Assembly: GCF_000250655.1 (NCBI RefSeq)
Contig: NC_016935.1
Coordinates: forward strand, 5,970,001 to 6,034,000
Source: Paenibacillus mucilaginosus 3016
GTDB taxonomy: Bacteria > Bacillota > Bacilli > Paenibacillales > NBRC-103111
DNA: 64,000 nucleotides
Direction of reading: 5' to 3'
Shown here in pieces: positions 33,974 through 41,902 of this stretch. A program made the translations under genes and the position numbers. The notes beneath the pieces are model-generated. The model ran no database searches. It saw only the letters and a list, made by a program, of their open reading frames with translations, and was not told the DNA's origin. How positions within the stretch are numbered: position 1 is the stretch's first letter; each line of letters begins with the position of its first letter.

Positions 33974-34666
33974 GTGCTGCCCATGCAACCCCATGCCTTC
34001 TACGCCGCGGCCCCCCAGCCGCCCATCGGCGCGCTTGTACGGCACACGGTGCCCGGACGGGTCGAAGTCACCGGCGAAGCCTCCGTATCCGCCGAGCCCG
34101 ACCGGGCTGTAATCGTGCTTGGCGCCGTAACCGAGAACGCCTCGCTTTCCGAGGCACAGGCCGCGAATACGGAAGCGGTCAACCGGATCATCGCCGCCCT
34201 GACGGCCCTCCCCCTGCCGCGGGAGGCGATCGCCACCGCAGATTACCGGATCGAGATGCAATATGTATACGAGGACGGCAAGCAGCGCTTTACCGGCTAC
34301 CGTGTCACTCACCTGCTCCAGATCACGCTGGACGAACCGTCACGCGCCGGTACGGTCGTCGATACTGCCGTGGCCAGCGGGGCCAACACCGTCACGAGCG
34401 TTTCGTTCCGGCTCGCACGGCCGCAGCCGTATTACCACGCCGCCCTGTCCGCCGCCGTGCAGGAGGCGCAGCGTAAAGCGGGCACGGTGGCCCGTACGCT
34501 CGGCGTGAGGCTCAGCCCGCAGCCGCAGCTCGTAGAGGAGCTGAGCCTCGTGCCCGAGCCGATCCCTTACCAGACGGCGATGCTGGCGGACAGCAAGGTG
34601 ACGCCGCTGCAGCCCGGCACCCTGCAGGTGACGGCGTCGGTGAAGGTGGTATATGCTTATTCGTGA
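33974..34666 (+). CDS. SIMPL domain-containing protein (DUF541)
   Basis: 230 residues from a GTG, or 227 from the ATG at 33983; neither has a strong ribosome binding site. The SIMPL fold is clear: GRVEVTGEASVSAEPDRAVIVLGAVTE, then TADYRIEMQYVYEDGKQRFTGYRV and VQEAQRKAGTVARTLGV. There is no signal peptide or membrane helix, unlike most secreted relatives, so it may be cytosolic. The function of the family is poorly known. It lies on the plus strand inside an otherwise minus-strand sugar operon and is followed by a small membrane-protein gene. Confidence 0.88.
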   Translation: MLPMQPHAFYAAAPQPPIGALVRHTVPGRVEVTGEASVSAEPDRAVIVLGAVTENASLSEAQAANTEAVNRIIAALTALPLPREAIATADYRIEMQYVYEDGKQRFTGYRVTHLLQITLDEPSRAGTVVDTAVASGANTVTSVSFRLARPQPYYHAALSAAVQEAQRKAGTVARTLGVRLSPQPQLVEELSLVPEPIPYQTAMLADSKVTPLQPGTLQVTASVKVVYAYS

Positions 34667-34691
34667 GTAGACTTCGAGAGGAGGGCTGACC

Positions 34692-34931
34692 CTGCTTTAT
34701 TCATCGCATCCGGAGGACAAAGATTTCTCCGCTCGCTTCGACAAGCCGCGGGGACCCATGAGCGGGGGCATGTGCCTCTTTCATTTCTTTACGGTGGTCT
34801 TCCTTCTCCTCGTTACCCTTGGCTTCGGCGCCTTTTTTGTCTCTTACGCCGGCTTCTTCGGGGTGCTGCTCACATGGATTCCGGCCTCGGTGCTGGTCGC
34901 CTTCGTCGTCTCCTGGATTCGTAACTATTAA
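34692..34931 (+). CDS. Small membrane protein, possible CTG start
   Basis: Two predicted membrane helices (FHFFTVVFLLLVTLGFGAFF and GVLLTWIPASVLVAFVVSW) separated by a short loop. The only ATG codons (34758 and 34770) lack a good ribosome binding site. In frame upstream, GGAGGG sits seven bases before a CTG at 34692, giving 79 residues with a hydrophilic N-terminus (SSHPEDKDFSARFDKPRG). The minimum form from 34758 is 57 residues. The gene follows the SIMPL gene by 25 bases and may be coupled to it. No family recognised. Confidence 0.55.
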   Translation: MLYSSHPEDKDFSARFDKPRGPMSGGMCLFHFFTVVFLLLVTLGFGAFFVSYAGFFGVLLTWIPASVLVAFVVSWIRNY

Positions 34932-35337
34932 ATCGCCGCGGGTTGTGTATTCAGTTCAGGCGGATGTTCCGGGTCCAAAGCTTCTGTCGACGCTTCACCG
35001 CCAAAGGCTGCCGGCAGCAGGGTGATGCTCAAAGGCAGCGCTATTCAACGCTTTGCGGCTGCCCGCTTCGGCTGCAGATCCCTGTGCAGCGTTCTGGGAT
35101 CTGCATCTATTGACAGGCTCCGCAGCGATTATCGGCGGTTCGTCTATGCCGGCAGCCGCTTCGACGTTTCGGAGCGGCTGGCCAGGGCACTCGGACATCG
35201 CCGGAGCGCTTTTGGGCGGTTTGCCTGCCGGAGATCGATTGGTCAGCGTAACGCATTACCCGCGGCCGATATGCTCTGGAGAACTCTAACCCTGGTCCAG
35301 AGATCGAGATCCCGCGGTTTTACAGGCCCGCAGAGAG

Positions 35338-35524
35338 ATAACGGAACTCAGGTTCGCTATTTTTACAAAAGCTGCCGCTCCCGGAGCCATAGCGGAACTA
35401 GGATGCGCTATTTCGTTGATTTGACGGCAGAAGCCGGGGCATCCAGGACAATAAGGCATCTGAGTCCCGCTATCCTCCGGGAAATGACGGGAAATACCCG
35501 AATAAAGCATCTGAGTTCCGTTAT
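35338..35524. repeat. Four 24-bp repeats in two inverted pairs with 51-bp spacing
   Basis: Copies A (35338-35361) and B (35389-35412) are in direct orientation. Copies C (35450-35473) and D (35501-35524) are the reverse complement. The core is CGGAACTCAGATGC, flanked by AT-rich ends that are themselves partly palindromic (ATAGCG/CGCTAT). The distance between starts is 51 bp for both A-B and C-D. The 27-bp spacers share only a short CCCGGAG element in matching orientation, so the element and its period are conserved together. Confidence 0.9.
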
Positions 35525-35556
35525 TTGCTGCCGCGTCCACGTTCCTCGATCACCTT

Positions 35557-36330
35557 GTCGCACCTCACCGCCCGGCACCACCGTTTTCTCACTTTGTCAG
35601 CTCGTCCGACAACTTCTTCGCCTAGCGGACCAGCATCCCACGACTCCCTCCTCGCACCTCACAGTCCGGCTTCACCACGACTTCCCTCCTCTCGTCTTGC
35701 CGACAAGCATCCCACAACTGTCCCTCCTCGCGCCTCACAATCCGGCTTCACCGCGACTTCCCTCCTCTCGTCTTGCCGGCAAGCATCCCATAACTGTCCC
35801 TCCTCGCACCTCACAGTCCGACATCCCACGAGTTCCCTCCTGGCGCCTCACAATCCGGCTTCACCACGACTTCCCTCCTGGCGCCTCACTATCCGACTTC
35901 ACCTCGACTTCCCTCCTGGCGCTTCACAATCCGGCTTCACCTCGACTTCCCCCCTCTCGTCTCACTGTACGGCATCCCACGAGTTCCTCGCGCCTCGCAG
36001 CCCGGCACCCTAGAATTTCCATCCTCTCGCCTGGCAGACCGGCATCTCATGACTTACCTCCTCTCGCCTCAATGGCCGGCTTTTCCCGCGACTTCCCTCC
36101 TTCAGTCACAGTCCGGCGGTCCAATATTTCTACTCTCGCCTGACAACCCGGCTTCACCGCGATTTCCCTCCTCTCGTCTCACCGACAAGCATCCCACAAC
36201 TCTCCCTCCTCGTACCTCACAGTCCGACATCCCACGAGTTCCCCCCTCACGCCTCACTATCCGGCTCCACCACGACTTCCCTCCTTGCGCCTCACTATCC
36301 GGCTTCACCACGACTTCCCCTCCTCCACAT
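35557..36330. repeat. Degenerate 38-bp tandem repeat array, about 20 copies
   Basis: A unit of about 38 bp repeats head-to-tail, mostly 36-39 bp per copy. Conserved pieces in order are CGCCTCACAATCCGG, CTTCACCACGACTTCC and CTCCT. A variant half (CGTCTTGCCGACAAGCATCC) recurs at least three times. The plus strand is strongly C/T-rich. The period is not a multiple of three, so the frame rotates and the array is unlikely to encode protein. It ends about 210 bp before the yesO terminator. Confidence 0.92.
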
Positions 36331-36537
36331 CCCTTTAACTCCCGTGTCCTCACTCTTTTCTCTACCATTTTCTCTCCATCACCCACACCGCCAGCACTGC
36401 TCATCCACATCCCTCCAACACTCACACTGCACCCACTCAGCAGTCCTCAACCCCATCCTGATTGCCGCCCCCCGGCCTCTTGGCCTTTCCTCCAGCCCCT
36501 ACTTACTGCACACGCCCCCATCACCGCCGCCAAGTGC

Positions 36538-36572
36538 AAAAAAGACCCCGCGCTGTCATCAGCGCAGGGCCC
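36538..36572 (-). terminator. Rho-independent terminator after yesO
   Basis: CCCTGCGCTG pairs with CAGCGCGGGG (one mismatch) around a four-base loop and is followed by TTTTTT on the minus strand, just past the yesO stop. It isolates yesO from the downstream yesPQR genes. Confidence 0.88.
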
Positions 36573-36582
36573 TTGCTTAACC

Positions 36583-37908
36583 TTACTTCTTGTTCTTCGC
36601 CAGGATCGCGTTGGCATCCTTGCGGAATTTCGCGGCCGCGTCTTCCGGCGTGATTTTCTTGTACATCATCTGCTCATTGAGATCCTTAAGCAGCTTCTCG
36701 ATCTCGATGGAGCCGATCGGGTTCGGAGGATCCATCGGCGAGGAGTTCTGCTCAGCCCACGCCACGTAGTCGAAGACTTTGACTTCTTCCGGCTTCAGCA
36801 GCGGCTTCAGCGCTTCCTTCACCTTGGAGGAGACCGGTACGCCGCGCTCGCCCTTGATGATCTTGTTCGCTTCGATGTCGTTGATGAAGAAGTCGATGAA
36901 CTTCGCCGCTTCTTCCTTGTGCTTGGAGCTCTTCGTTACGGAAAGGTACATACTCGGCTTCAGGAACATGCCCTTGTTGGCGTTCGGGCCGACCATCGGC
37001 TGCAGCTCCAGCGGACGCTTCGCCGCATTGACGAGACCGATGTACTGGTTCGACCAGCCGTTGGAAGTGATCGAGTTGCCGAGCGTCACTTCATCGTCCT
37101 CCGGCGTGCCTTTCTTCTGTGCTTCCTTATCGAGCGTCAGGTAGTAGCCGGCTTCATACCACTTCTGCTGGCGCTTGAAGTAGTCGACGAAGTGCTTGTC
37201 GTCCGTGTAGCCGAGCGTCGAGCCGTCGGCGCTGTACATCTTCTGGTCGACGGTTCTCAGATAGTAAGCGAAGAACACGTCCGGGCGGTAGCCGCCCATG
37301 ATCTTGCCGGCCGCTTTGGCCTTGACGGCGATCTGCTCGAGATCATCCCAGGTCCAATCCTTCTTCGGAGGCTCGACGCCGATCTTCTTCAGCATCTCAA
37401 AATCCATCAGGTGAGCCAGCGCGTTCACGCCCGTCGTCATCGCGTACAGCTTGCCGTCCAGCTGGCCGGCGGAGATGATGTTCGGGGAGATCGAGCTGAC
37501 GTCGAGCGTCCCGTTCTTCGTATATGGCGTCAGGTCCTCCAGCTGGCCGCGGCCGCCGTATTGGGTCAGGTAGGAGATGTCCATCTGAAGAATGTCCGGC
37601 AGTCCGTTCGCCGCCGCCTGCGGGGCCAGCTTCTTCCAGTAGTCGTCGAAGGAAGCGTACTCCGCTTCGATCTTCACATGCGGGTTCTTCTGCTGATAGA
37701 GCTCGATGACCTTCAGCGTGTAATCGTGGCGGGCCTGTCCGCCCCACCAGGCCATCCTCAGCTTGATAGGCTCCTTCGTCCCGGAAGCGTTTTCGGTTTT
37801 GGCTGCGGTACCGCCGTCCGCCGCATTCCCGCCGGCCGGTGTATTGCTTCCGCCGCAGCCAGTCAGTACAAGTGCAAGAGAGAGCAGTGCTGTGATCGGT
37901 TTTTTCAT
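36583..37908 (-). CDS. yesO: Carbohydrate ABC transporter substrate-binding lipoprotein (YesO-like)
   Basis: 441-residue binding protein of SBP family 1. The signal peptide ends in a lipobox (LALVLTGCGG). Typical blocks are LRMAWWGGQARHDYTLKVIE, FDDYWKKLAPQAAANGLPDI and KTGA-less C-terminal ENKIIKGERGVPVS-type segment (NKIIKGERGVPVSSKVKEAL). It should deliver rhamnogalacturonan oligosaccharides to YesPQ. A strong terminator follows it, so it is transcribed apart from yesPQ. A cre-like element lies 34 bases upstream of the start. Confidence 0.92.
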   Translation of the reverse strand: MKKPITALLSLALVLTGCGGSNTPAGGNAADGGTAAKTENASGTKEPIKLRMAWWGGQARHDYTLKVIELYQQKNPHVKIEAEYASFDDYWKKLAPQAAANGLPDILQMDISYLTQYGGRGQLEDLTPYTKNGTLDVSSISPNIISAGQLDGKLYAMTTGVNALAHLMDFEMLKKIGVEPPKKDWTWDDLEQIAVKAKAAGKIMGGYRPDVFFAYYLRTVDQKMYSADGSTLGYTDDKHFVDYFKRQQKWYEAGYYLTLDKEAQKKGTPEDDEVTLGNSITSNGWSNQYIGLVNAAKRPLELQPMVGPNANKGMFLKPSMYLSVTKSSKHKEEAAKFIDFFINDIEANKIIKGERGVPVSSKVKEALKPLLKPEEVKVFDYVAWAEQNSSPMDPPNPIGSIEIEKLLKDLNEQMMYKKITPEDAAAKFRKDANAILAKNKK

Positions 37909-37941
37909 CTCTATTTCCTCCCCTGATTGTGTATCCGTTTA

Positions 37942-37955
37942 TGATAAGGCTTACA
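37942..37955 (-). promoter_or_regulatory. Candidate cre (CcpA) site upstream of yesO
   Basis: On the minus strand TGTAAGCCTTATCA matches the catabolite-response consensus TGWAANCGNTNWCA at all fixed positions except the central G. Its position 34-47 bases before the start codon fits carbon-catabolite repression of a sugar importer. Confidence 0.5.
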
Positions 37956-38085
37956 TTTCTTATTATCCCTTGGATGCGTGCGAAGAGGAATTCAAAAAAC
38001 CGTGAGGATTGTTCAAAAAACAGGGCTTTCCGCAAAATCCGACCCCCCTGATTTTTTGAACATCCCCACCTGGACGGCCTCAGCT

Positions 38086-39639
38086 TCAGGACGATTTCAT
38101 GTACTCGGATGGCGTGCAGCCCGCGTATTTCTTGAACACTTGGGAGAAATACTGCGGATTGTCGCCGAAGCCGAGGCGTTCGGCCAGCTCGAAGATCTTG
38201 ACGTCGCCTCCCTGGCCGAGCAGCTCCGTCGCTTTCTTGACCCGCTGCTTCATGACGTAGTTGGAAAATTTCTCGCCGCTCTCCTTCTTGAACAGCTTGC
38301 CGAGGTAATCCGCATTCATGTACAGCATCTCATGGGCCACCCACTGCAGGGACAGCTCCGGATTGCCGAGCTGGGCATCGATGATCTCCATCACCTTGGA
38401 GAGGATCGCCGACTGCTTGCAGCGCGTCTGCTCGTAGTTGCGGCGGGCGATCTCCTGGGCCATCCGCTTGAAGAACAGCGCGATCGCCTGCAGGGTGTCA
38501 AGCTCGAGCAGCGGCACCAGGCGCCCCATGTTCGCATTGCGCTCCGCCGGCTCGCAGAGCCGGATCATCTCCATGAACCACTGGATGACATACGACTTCG
38601 CCGTGTGGATATCAAGACGCCGCTCCGCGAGGCCGGCGAACATCGCATCGATCTCCCGCTCCGCATCCTCCCAGTGACCGCTCTTGATCGGCAGCGTCCA
38701 CTTCTCCGCATCGAAGGCCGGCTCCCCGCCATCGACTGCAGGCGCGACTTCGGCCAGATCCGCCTCGGTGATGACGCTGCCCTCGCCCAGGTAGAAGCGG
38801 TGATTGAGACAGGCCATCGCCTGCTTGTACAGCTGCCGGCTGTGCACGATGTCCCCCGGCTCGCTGAGCGCGATCGTGAGGTCGATCCGGTAATACTGGA
38901 GGAACGTGGTGCGGATGCCCTCGAGCCGCTCCAGCAGCGACTTGACATCGCCGCTGCCCTCGATGGCCATGAGCACATGGTCGCCGACCGTGGAGCTAAG
39001 CACCGCCTGCTCCAGCAGCTCGCCCGCGATGTTCTTCACGGCGAAAAGGTGCTCGAACTCGAAAGCTCCCTCGAGCCGGAAGACGATGAGCCGGATCGTA
39101 CGGGTATCCGTCTCGATATGAAACAGCTTGCGGTAGTACTCCCAGTCTCCGCTGCCGTAGGTTTTGTTCGTCACGAATTCCTTCAAGAACTGCTCCTTGA
39201 CATGGGGCAGCACCTTCTCGAGCCCTTCGCGCATCGAGCGCACAAAATCATCCCGTCGCCGCGACTGCTGCAGCTCTTCGGTCAGCTCGGCGAGCGCTTC
39301 GACGATCTTATTCTCGTTACACGGTTTAAGCAGGTAATGCCGCACCCCGTTCTTCATCGCCGTCTTCGCATACTCGAACTCGCTGAAGCCCGAGAGCAGG
39401 ATGAAGCGGATCTGCGGGAACTCCCGGTGCACCTTCTCCACCAGCTGCAGGCCGTCCATCCCCGGCATCCGGATATCGCTGATGACGATGTGCGGCGGAT
39501 CCTGCACGATCGCATCGTAGGCTTCGATGCCGTTGCGGGCGGTGCCGGCCAGCTGCGTCCCCGCCGCCGCCCAATCGACCACCTGCGAGATCCCGTCGAG
39601 AATCATCCGTTCGTCGTCGACCAAGAGTACTTTATACAT
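38086..39639 (-). CDS. yesN: Response regulator with AraC output domain (YesN-like)
   Basis: 517 residues. The receiver domain has VLLVDDE, the phospho-acceptor Asp55 in ISDIRMPGMDG and the lysine in YLLKPCNE. A middle region of about 280 residues follows. The C-terminal AraC domain has two helix-turn-helix units (LSLQWVAHEMLYMNADYLGKLF and FELAERLGFGDNPQYFSQVF). It starts two bases after the yesM stop, so the pair is co-transcribed. It probably activates yesO and other transport genes in response to YesM. Confidence 0.94.
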   Translation of the reverse strand: MYKVLLVDDERMILDGISQVVDWAAAGTQLAGTARNGIEAYDAIVQDPPHIVISDIRMPGMDGLQLVEKVHREFPQIRFILLSGFSEFEYAKTAMKNGVRHYLLKPCNENKIVEALAELTEELQQSRRRDDFVRSMREGLEKVLPHVKEQFLKEFVTNKTYGSGDWEYYRKLFHIETDTRTIRLIVFRLEGAFEFEHLFAVKNIAGELLEQAVLSSTVGDHVLMAIEGSGDVKSLLERLEGIRTTFLQYYRIDLTIALSEPGDIVHSRQLYKQAMACLNHRFYLGEGSVITEADLAEVAPAVDGGEPAFDAEKWTLPIKSGHWEDAEREIDAMFAGLAERRLDIHTAKSYVIQWFMEMIRLCEPAERNANMGRLVPLLELDTLQAIALFFKRMAQEIARRNYEQTRCKQSAILSKVMEIIDAQLGNPELSLQWVAHEMLYMNADYLGKLFKKESGEKFSNYVMKQRVKKATELLGQGGDVKIFELAERLGFGDNPQYFSQVFKKYAGCTPSEYMKSS

Positions 39640-39641
39640 GG

Positions 39642-41411
39642 TTATCCCTCCATCTCCAGCGGGAGGCGGATGCTGACTTTCGTTCCGCGTCCCGGCTCGC
39701 TGTCGACATCCACCCCGTAAGGCTCCCCGAAGGCGATGACGATGCGCTCTTTAATATTGTTCAGGCCGATCCCGTTGCCGCGGGACGGCTGCTCGCCGCG
39801 CCGCACGAGCTCCAGCAGGTCCGGATCCATCCCGGCCCCGGCATCCTCCACCGTGAGCAGGAGCCCGTCCCCCTGCGCGGAGGCCGCCACACGGATCAAG
39901 CACGGGTCGATCATCGGCTCGAGGCCGTACTGGATCGCGTTCTCGAGCAGCGGCTGAAGCGTCAGCTTCGGTATCCGGCAGCTCCGCACGCCCTCCGGCA
40001 CGTCCATCTCGAAGATCAGCCGCTCTTCGAAGCGGAACTTCTGGATCGTGATGTAGTTCTTCACGATCTCCAGCTCCTCCTCCAGCGTGATCAGCGTCTC
40101 CTTCATCGAGATCGCGCTGCGCAGCAGGAAGCCGAGCGCTTCGACCATCTGGGAGATGCGGGGCTGCCCGTTCATTTTGGCCATCCAGTTGATCGACTCC
40201 AGGGTATTGTACAGAAAATGCGGATTGATCTGCGCCTGCAGCGCCTTGAACTGCGTCTCCTTGATCGTCAGCTGCTTCGCGTAATTCTCGGTGATGAGCT
40301 CGTTGATCTGCCCGATCATCACCCGGAACGTGCGGTGCAGCTGACCCACCTCGTCCATCGACAGCGAATTCGCGTCGGCCGCGGCAATCTCGGCTTCCGC
40401 CTCGGCGAAGTCGCCCTTCTGCACCTGCTTCATCCGCTCGACGAGCTTGTCCATCGGCCGCGTAATGCCGCGGGCGAACTGGATGGCGACGGCCATGACC
40501 GCCACCAGGGAGCACAGGAAGCCGATCAGGAGCACATTCTTCATGAGCACGATGCGGTTGAAAATATGTCCGTACGGAATCAGGCTGTAGTAGGTCCAGC
40601 CCGAGTAAGAGGAGCGCACCTGGGTGAAAAAGTACGGCTCCCCGTCCATCTCCTTGATGACGTAGCCGTGGCTGCTGCTGAACTCGCCCGGATTCGGCAG
40701 CGCTTCCAGCGTTCCCGCCTTGCCGAAGAGCATGCTTCCTCCGGCCATGATGACGAGCTGGCCGTTCTGCAGCTCCGTCCCCTTCACGGCGTCTTCGACG
40801 ATCGTATCGCTTTTGATGCGCATGGCAAGAGTGCCCAGCGAATTAAGCTCCAGGCTTTGGTAGGAACGGATATCCCGTGCCGCGACCAGCCGCTCGCCGG
40901 GCGTATCCGGATACACCCACCGGCTCTCGCCGAGGCCTTCCTCCGCCGTCAGGCGGATGAGCCGCTTGCGGGCGTCGCTCACCGGCCCCGTCTGCCCAAC
41001 AACGTGGTCATACCCCTGGCTGTCCGTAATCACGACCGACTGCACATAGGGCTCGTACCCCGCATACTGGACCAGCTTGTCCTGCAGCTCAAGCCGCAGC
41101 CGGTGCTTCTCGTACTCCGGCGCATCCCCGTTCAAGCCGCGGAGCATCCCCTGGATGCCCGGGTCCGTAGCGACATTGAAGGACAGGCTGTCGATCTTGC
41201 GCAGCTCGCTCTCGATGCCGCTGGAGGAGAGGTTGAGCACCTGAGAGGATTTCTCGTAGAGCTGCTCGTCGTAGATGGTATAGGCATACTGCAGGGAAAT
41301 GAACGTGACGGAAAAACAGACGGCCATCACTAGCGAGATCAGCACGAACACCTTTTGCTTGATCCGCAGATTGCGGTACAGGGGCAGCACTCCCCTGAAG
41401 AATGGGGTCAT
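39642..41411 (-). CDS. yesM: Sensor histidine kinase (YesM-like)
   Basis: 589 residues. A helix at about 19-41 (VFVLISLVMAVCFSVTFISL) and another near residue 300 flank an extracellular sensor region. A HAMP segment follows (RGITRPMDKLVERMKQVQKG). The phospho-acceptor is His398 in AQINPHFLYNTLESINWMAK. The ATP-binding domain shows LTVEDAGAGMD and GNGIGLNNIKERI. The ATG at 41411 is chosen over an upstream frame because family similarity begins there. It likely senses an extracellular pectin fragment or the binding protein. Confidence 0.94.
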   Translation of the reverse strand: MTPFFRGVLPLYRNLRIKQKVFVLISLVMAVCFSVTFISLQYAYTIYDEQLYEKSSQVLNLSSSGIESELRKIDSLSFNVATDPGIQGMLRGLNGDAPEYEKHRLRLELQDKLVQYAGYEPYVQSVVITDSQGYDHVVGQTGPVSDARKRLIRLTAEEGLGESRWVYPDTPGERLVAARDIRSYQSLELNSLGTLAMRIKSDTIVEDAVKGTELQNGQLVIMAGGSMLFGKAGTLEALPNPGEFSSSHGYVIKEMDGEPYFFTQVRSSYSGWTYYSLIPYGHIFNRIVLMKNVLLIGFLCSLVAVMAVAIQFARGITRPMDKLVERMKQVQKGDFAEAEAEIAAADANSLSMDEVGQLHRTFRVMIGQINELITENYAKQLTIKETQFKALQAQINPHFLYNTLESINWMAKMNGQPRISQMVEALGFLLRSAISMKETLITLEEELEIVKNYITIQKFRFEERLIFEMDVPEGVRSCRIPKLTLQPLLENAIQYGLEPMIDPCLIRVAASAQGDGLLLTVEDAGAGMDPDLLELVRRGEQPSRGNGIGLNNIKERIVIAFGEPYGVDVDSEPGRGTKVSIRLPLEMEG

Positions 41412-41574
41412 CGGGCAGCTTCCTTCCTGAGCGTAACGTATGCGCTTCCTTTCCCAAATCATAGCATCCCTCGTGGAACTCCGTCTACCGCTTCCCAGCA
41501 TGTAACAGACGAACCGCTGATCCTTACAGGGCCGGCCAGGATTTCCAAGGAGCGTGCCGTTGCAGCAAAAAGCG

Positions 41575-41603
41575 CAAAAAACCGGACTCCGAAGAAGTCC
41601 GGC
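41575..41603 (-). terminator. Rho-independent terminator after a 44-aa gene
   Basis: CCGGACT pairs with AGTCCGG around a short loop and is followed by TTTTTTG on the minus strand. It lies 25 bases after the stop of the small protein gene and upstream of yesM. Confidence 0.85.
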
Positions 41604-41628
41604 TCCCTGCCATCTTGGCAGTACGGCG

Positions 41629-41763
41629 TTATACGGTTGGACGGCCCATCTCTTTTTTGTCCTTGTGGTACGGCTGTTTCATATACGCTTCGTTCTCCGC
41701 CGCGTTGTTGGATTCGGCAGCCATGGCCTGCTGCTTCTGGTGAAACGTCTTATTGCTTCCCAT
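41629..41763 (-). CDS. Small hypothetical protein, 44 residues
   Basis: Hydrophilic 44-residue protein starting MGSNKTFHQKQQAMAAESN and ending KDKKEMGRPTV; rich in Gln, Lys, Asn and Ala, without a helix of membrane type. The ATG has GGAGG seven bases upstream, and a clean terminator follows, which together support a real gene. The composition recalls small spore- or stress-related proteins, but no family is recognised. Confidence 0.7.
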   Translation of the reverse strand: MGSNKTFHQKQQAMAAESNNAAENEAYMKQPYHKDKKEMGRPTV

Positions 41764-41902
41764 ACGTACCCCTCCGCTCATGGATAAGAATAAGTGCTCA
41801 CTGCTTATGTAGTATGCGTACCGCTGTGCAGAGCCATGCGGTAACAGGAGCGGGAAATGCTCACCAGTACAAAATGCAGATCAGGACAAAATGCCGAATC
41901 GA

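Larger units (their letters stand above)
34932..36582. other. 1.65-kb gene-free region with two repeat systems
   Basis: From 34932 to 35337 I see no convincing gene, and codon use is unlike its neighbours. From 35338 to 35524 there are four 24-bp repeats in two inverted pairs. From 35557 to about 36330 there is a degenerate 38-bp tandem array. From 36330 to 36537 the plus strand is pyrimidine-rich without clear repeats. The yesO terminator closes the region. Long open frames cross the array, but only because stop codons are rare in this C/T-rich sequence. Confidence 0.75.

Noticed and set aside
34995-35198. Small gene in the first part of the repeat-containing interval
   Set aside because: No ribosome binding site, no plausible protein features and overlapping open frames on both strands.
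35022-36143. Long open frame across the 38-bp repeat array that could encode a repetitive Pro/Ser/His-rich protein
   Set aside because: The 38-bp period rotates the frame, several frames are open at once, there is no ribosome binding site, and the openness follows from C/T richness.
35557-36330. CRISPR array
   Set aside because: Units are contiguous and degenerate with no constant repeat plus unique spacer pattern, and no cas gene is nearby.
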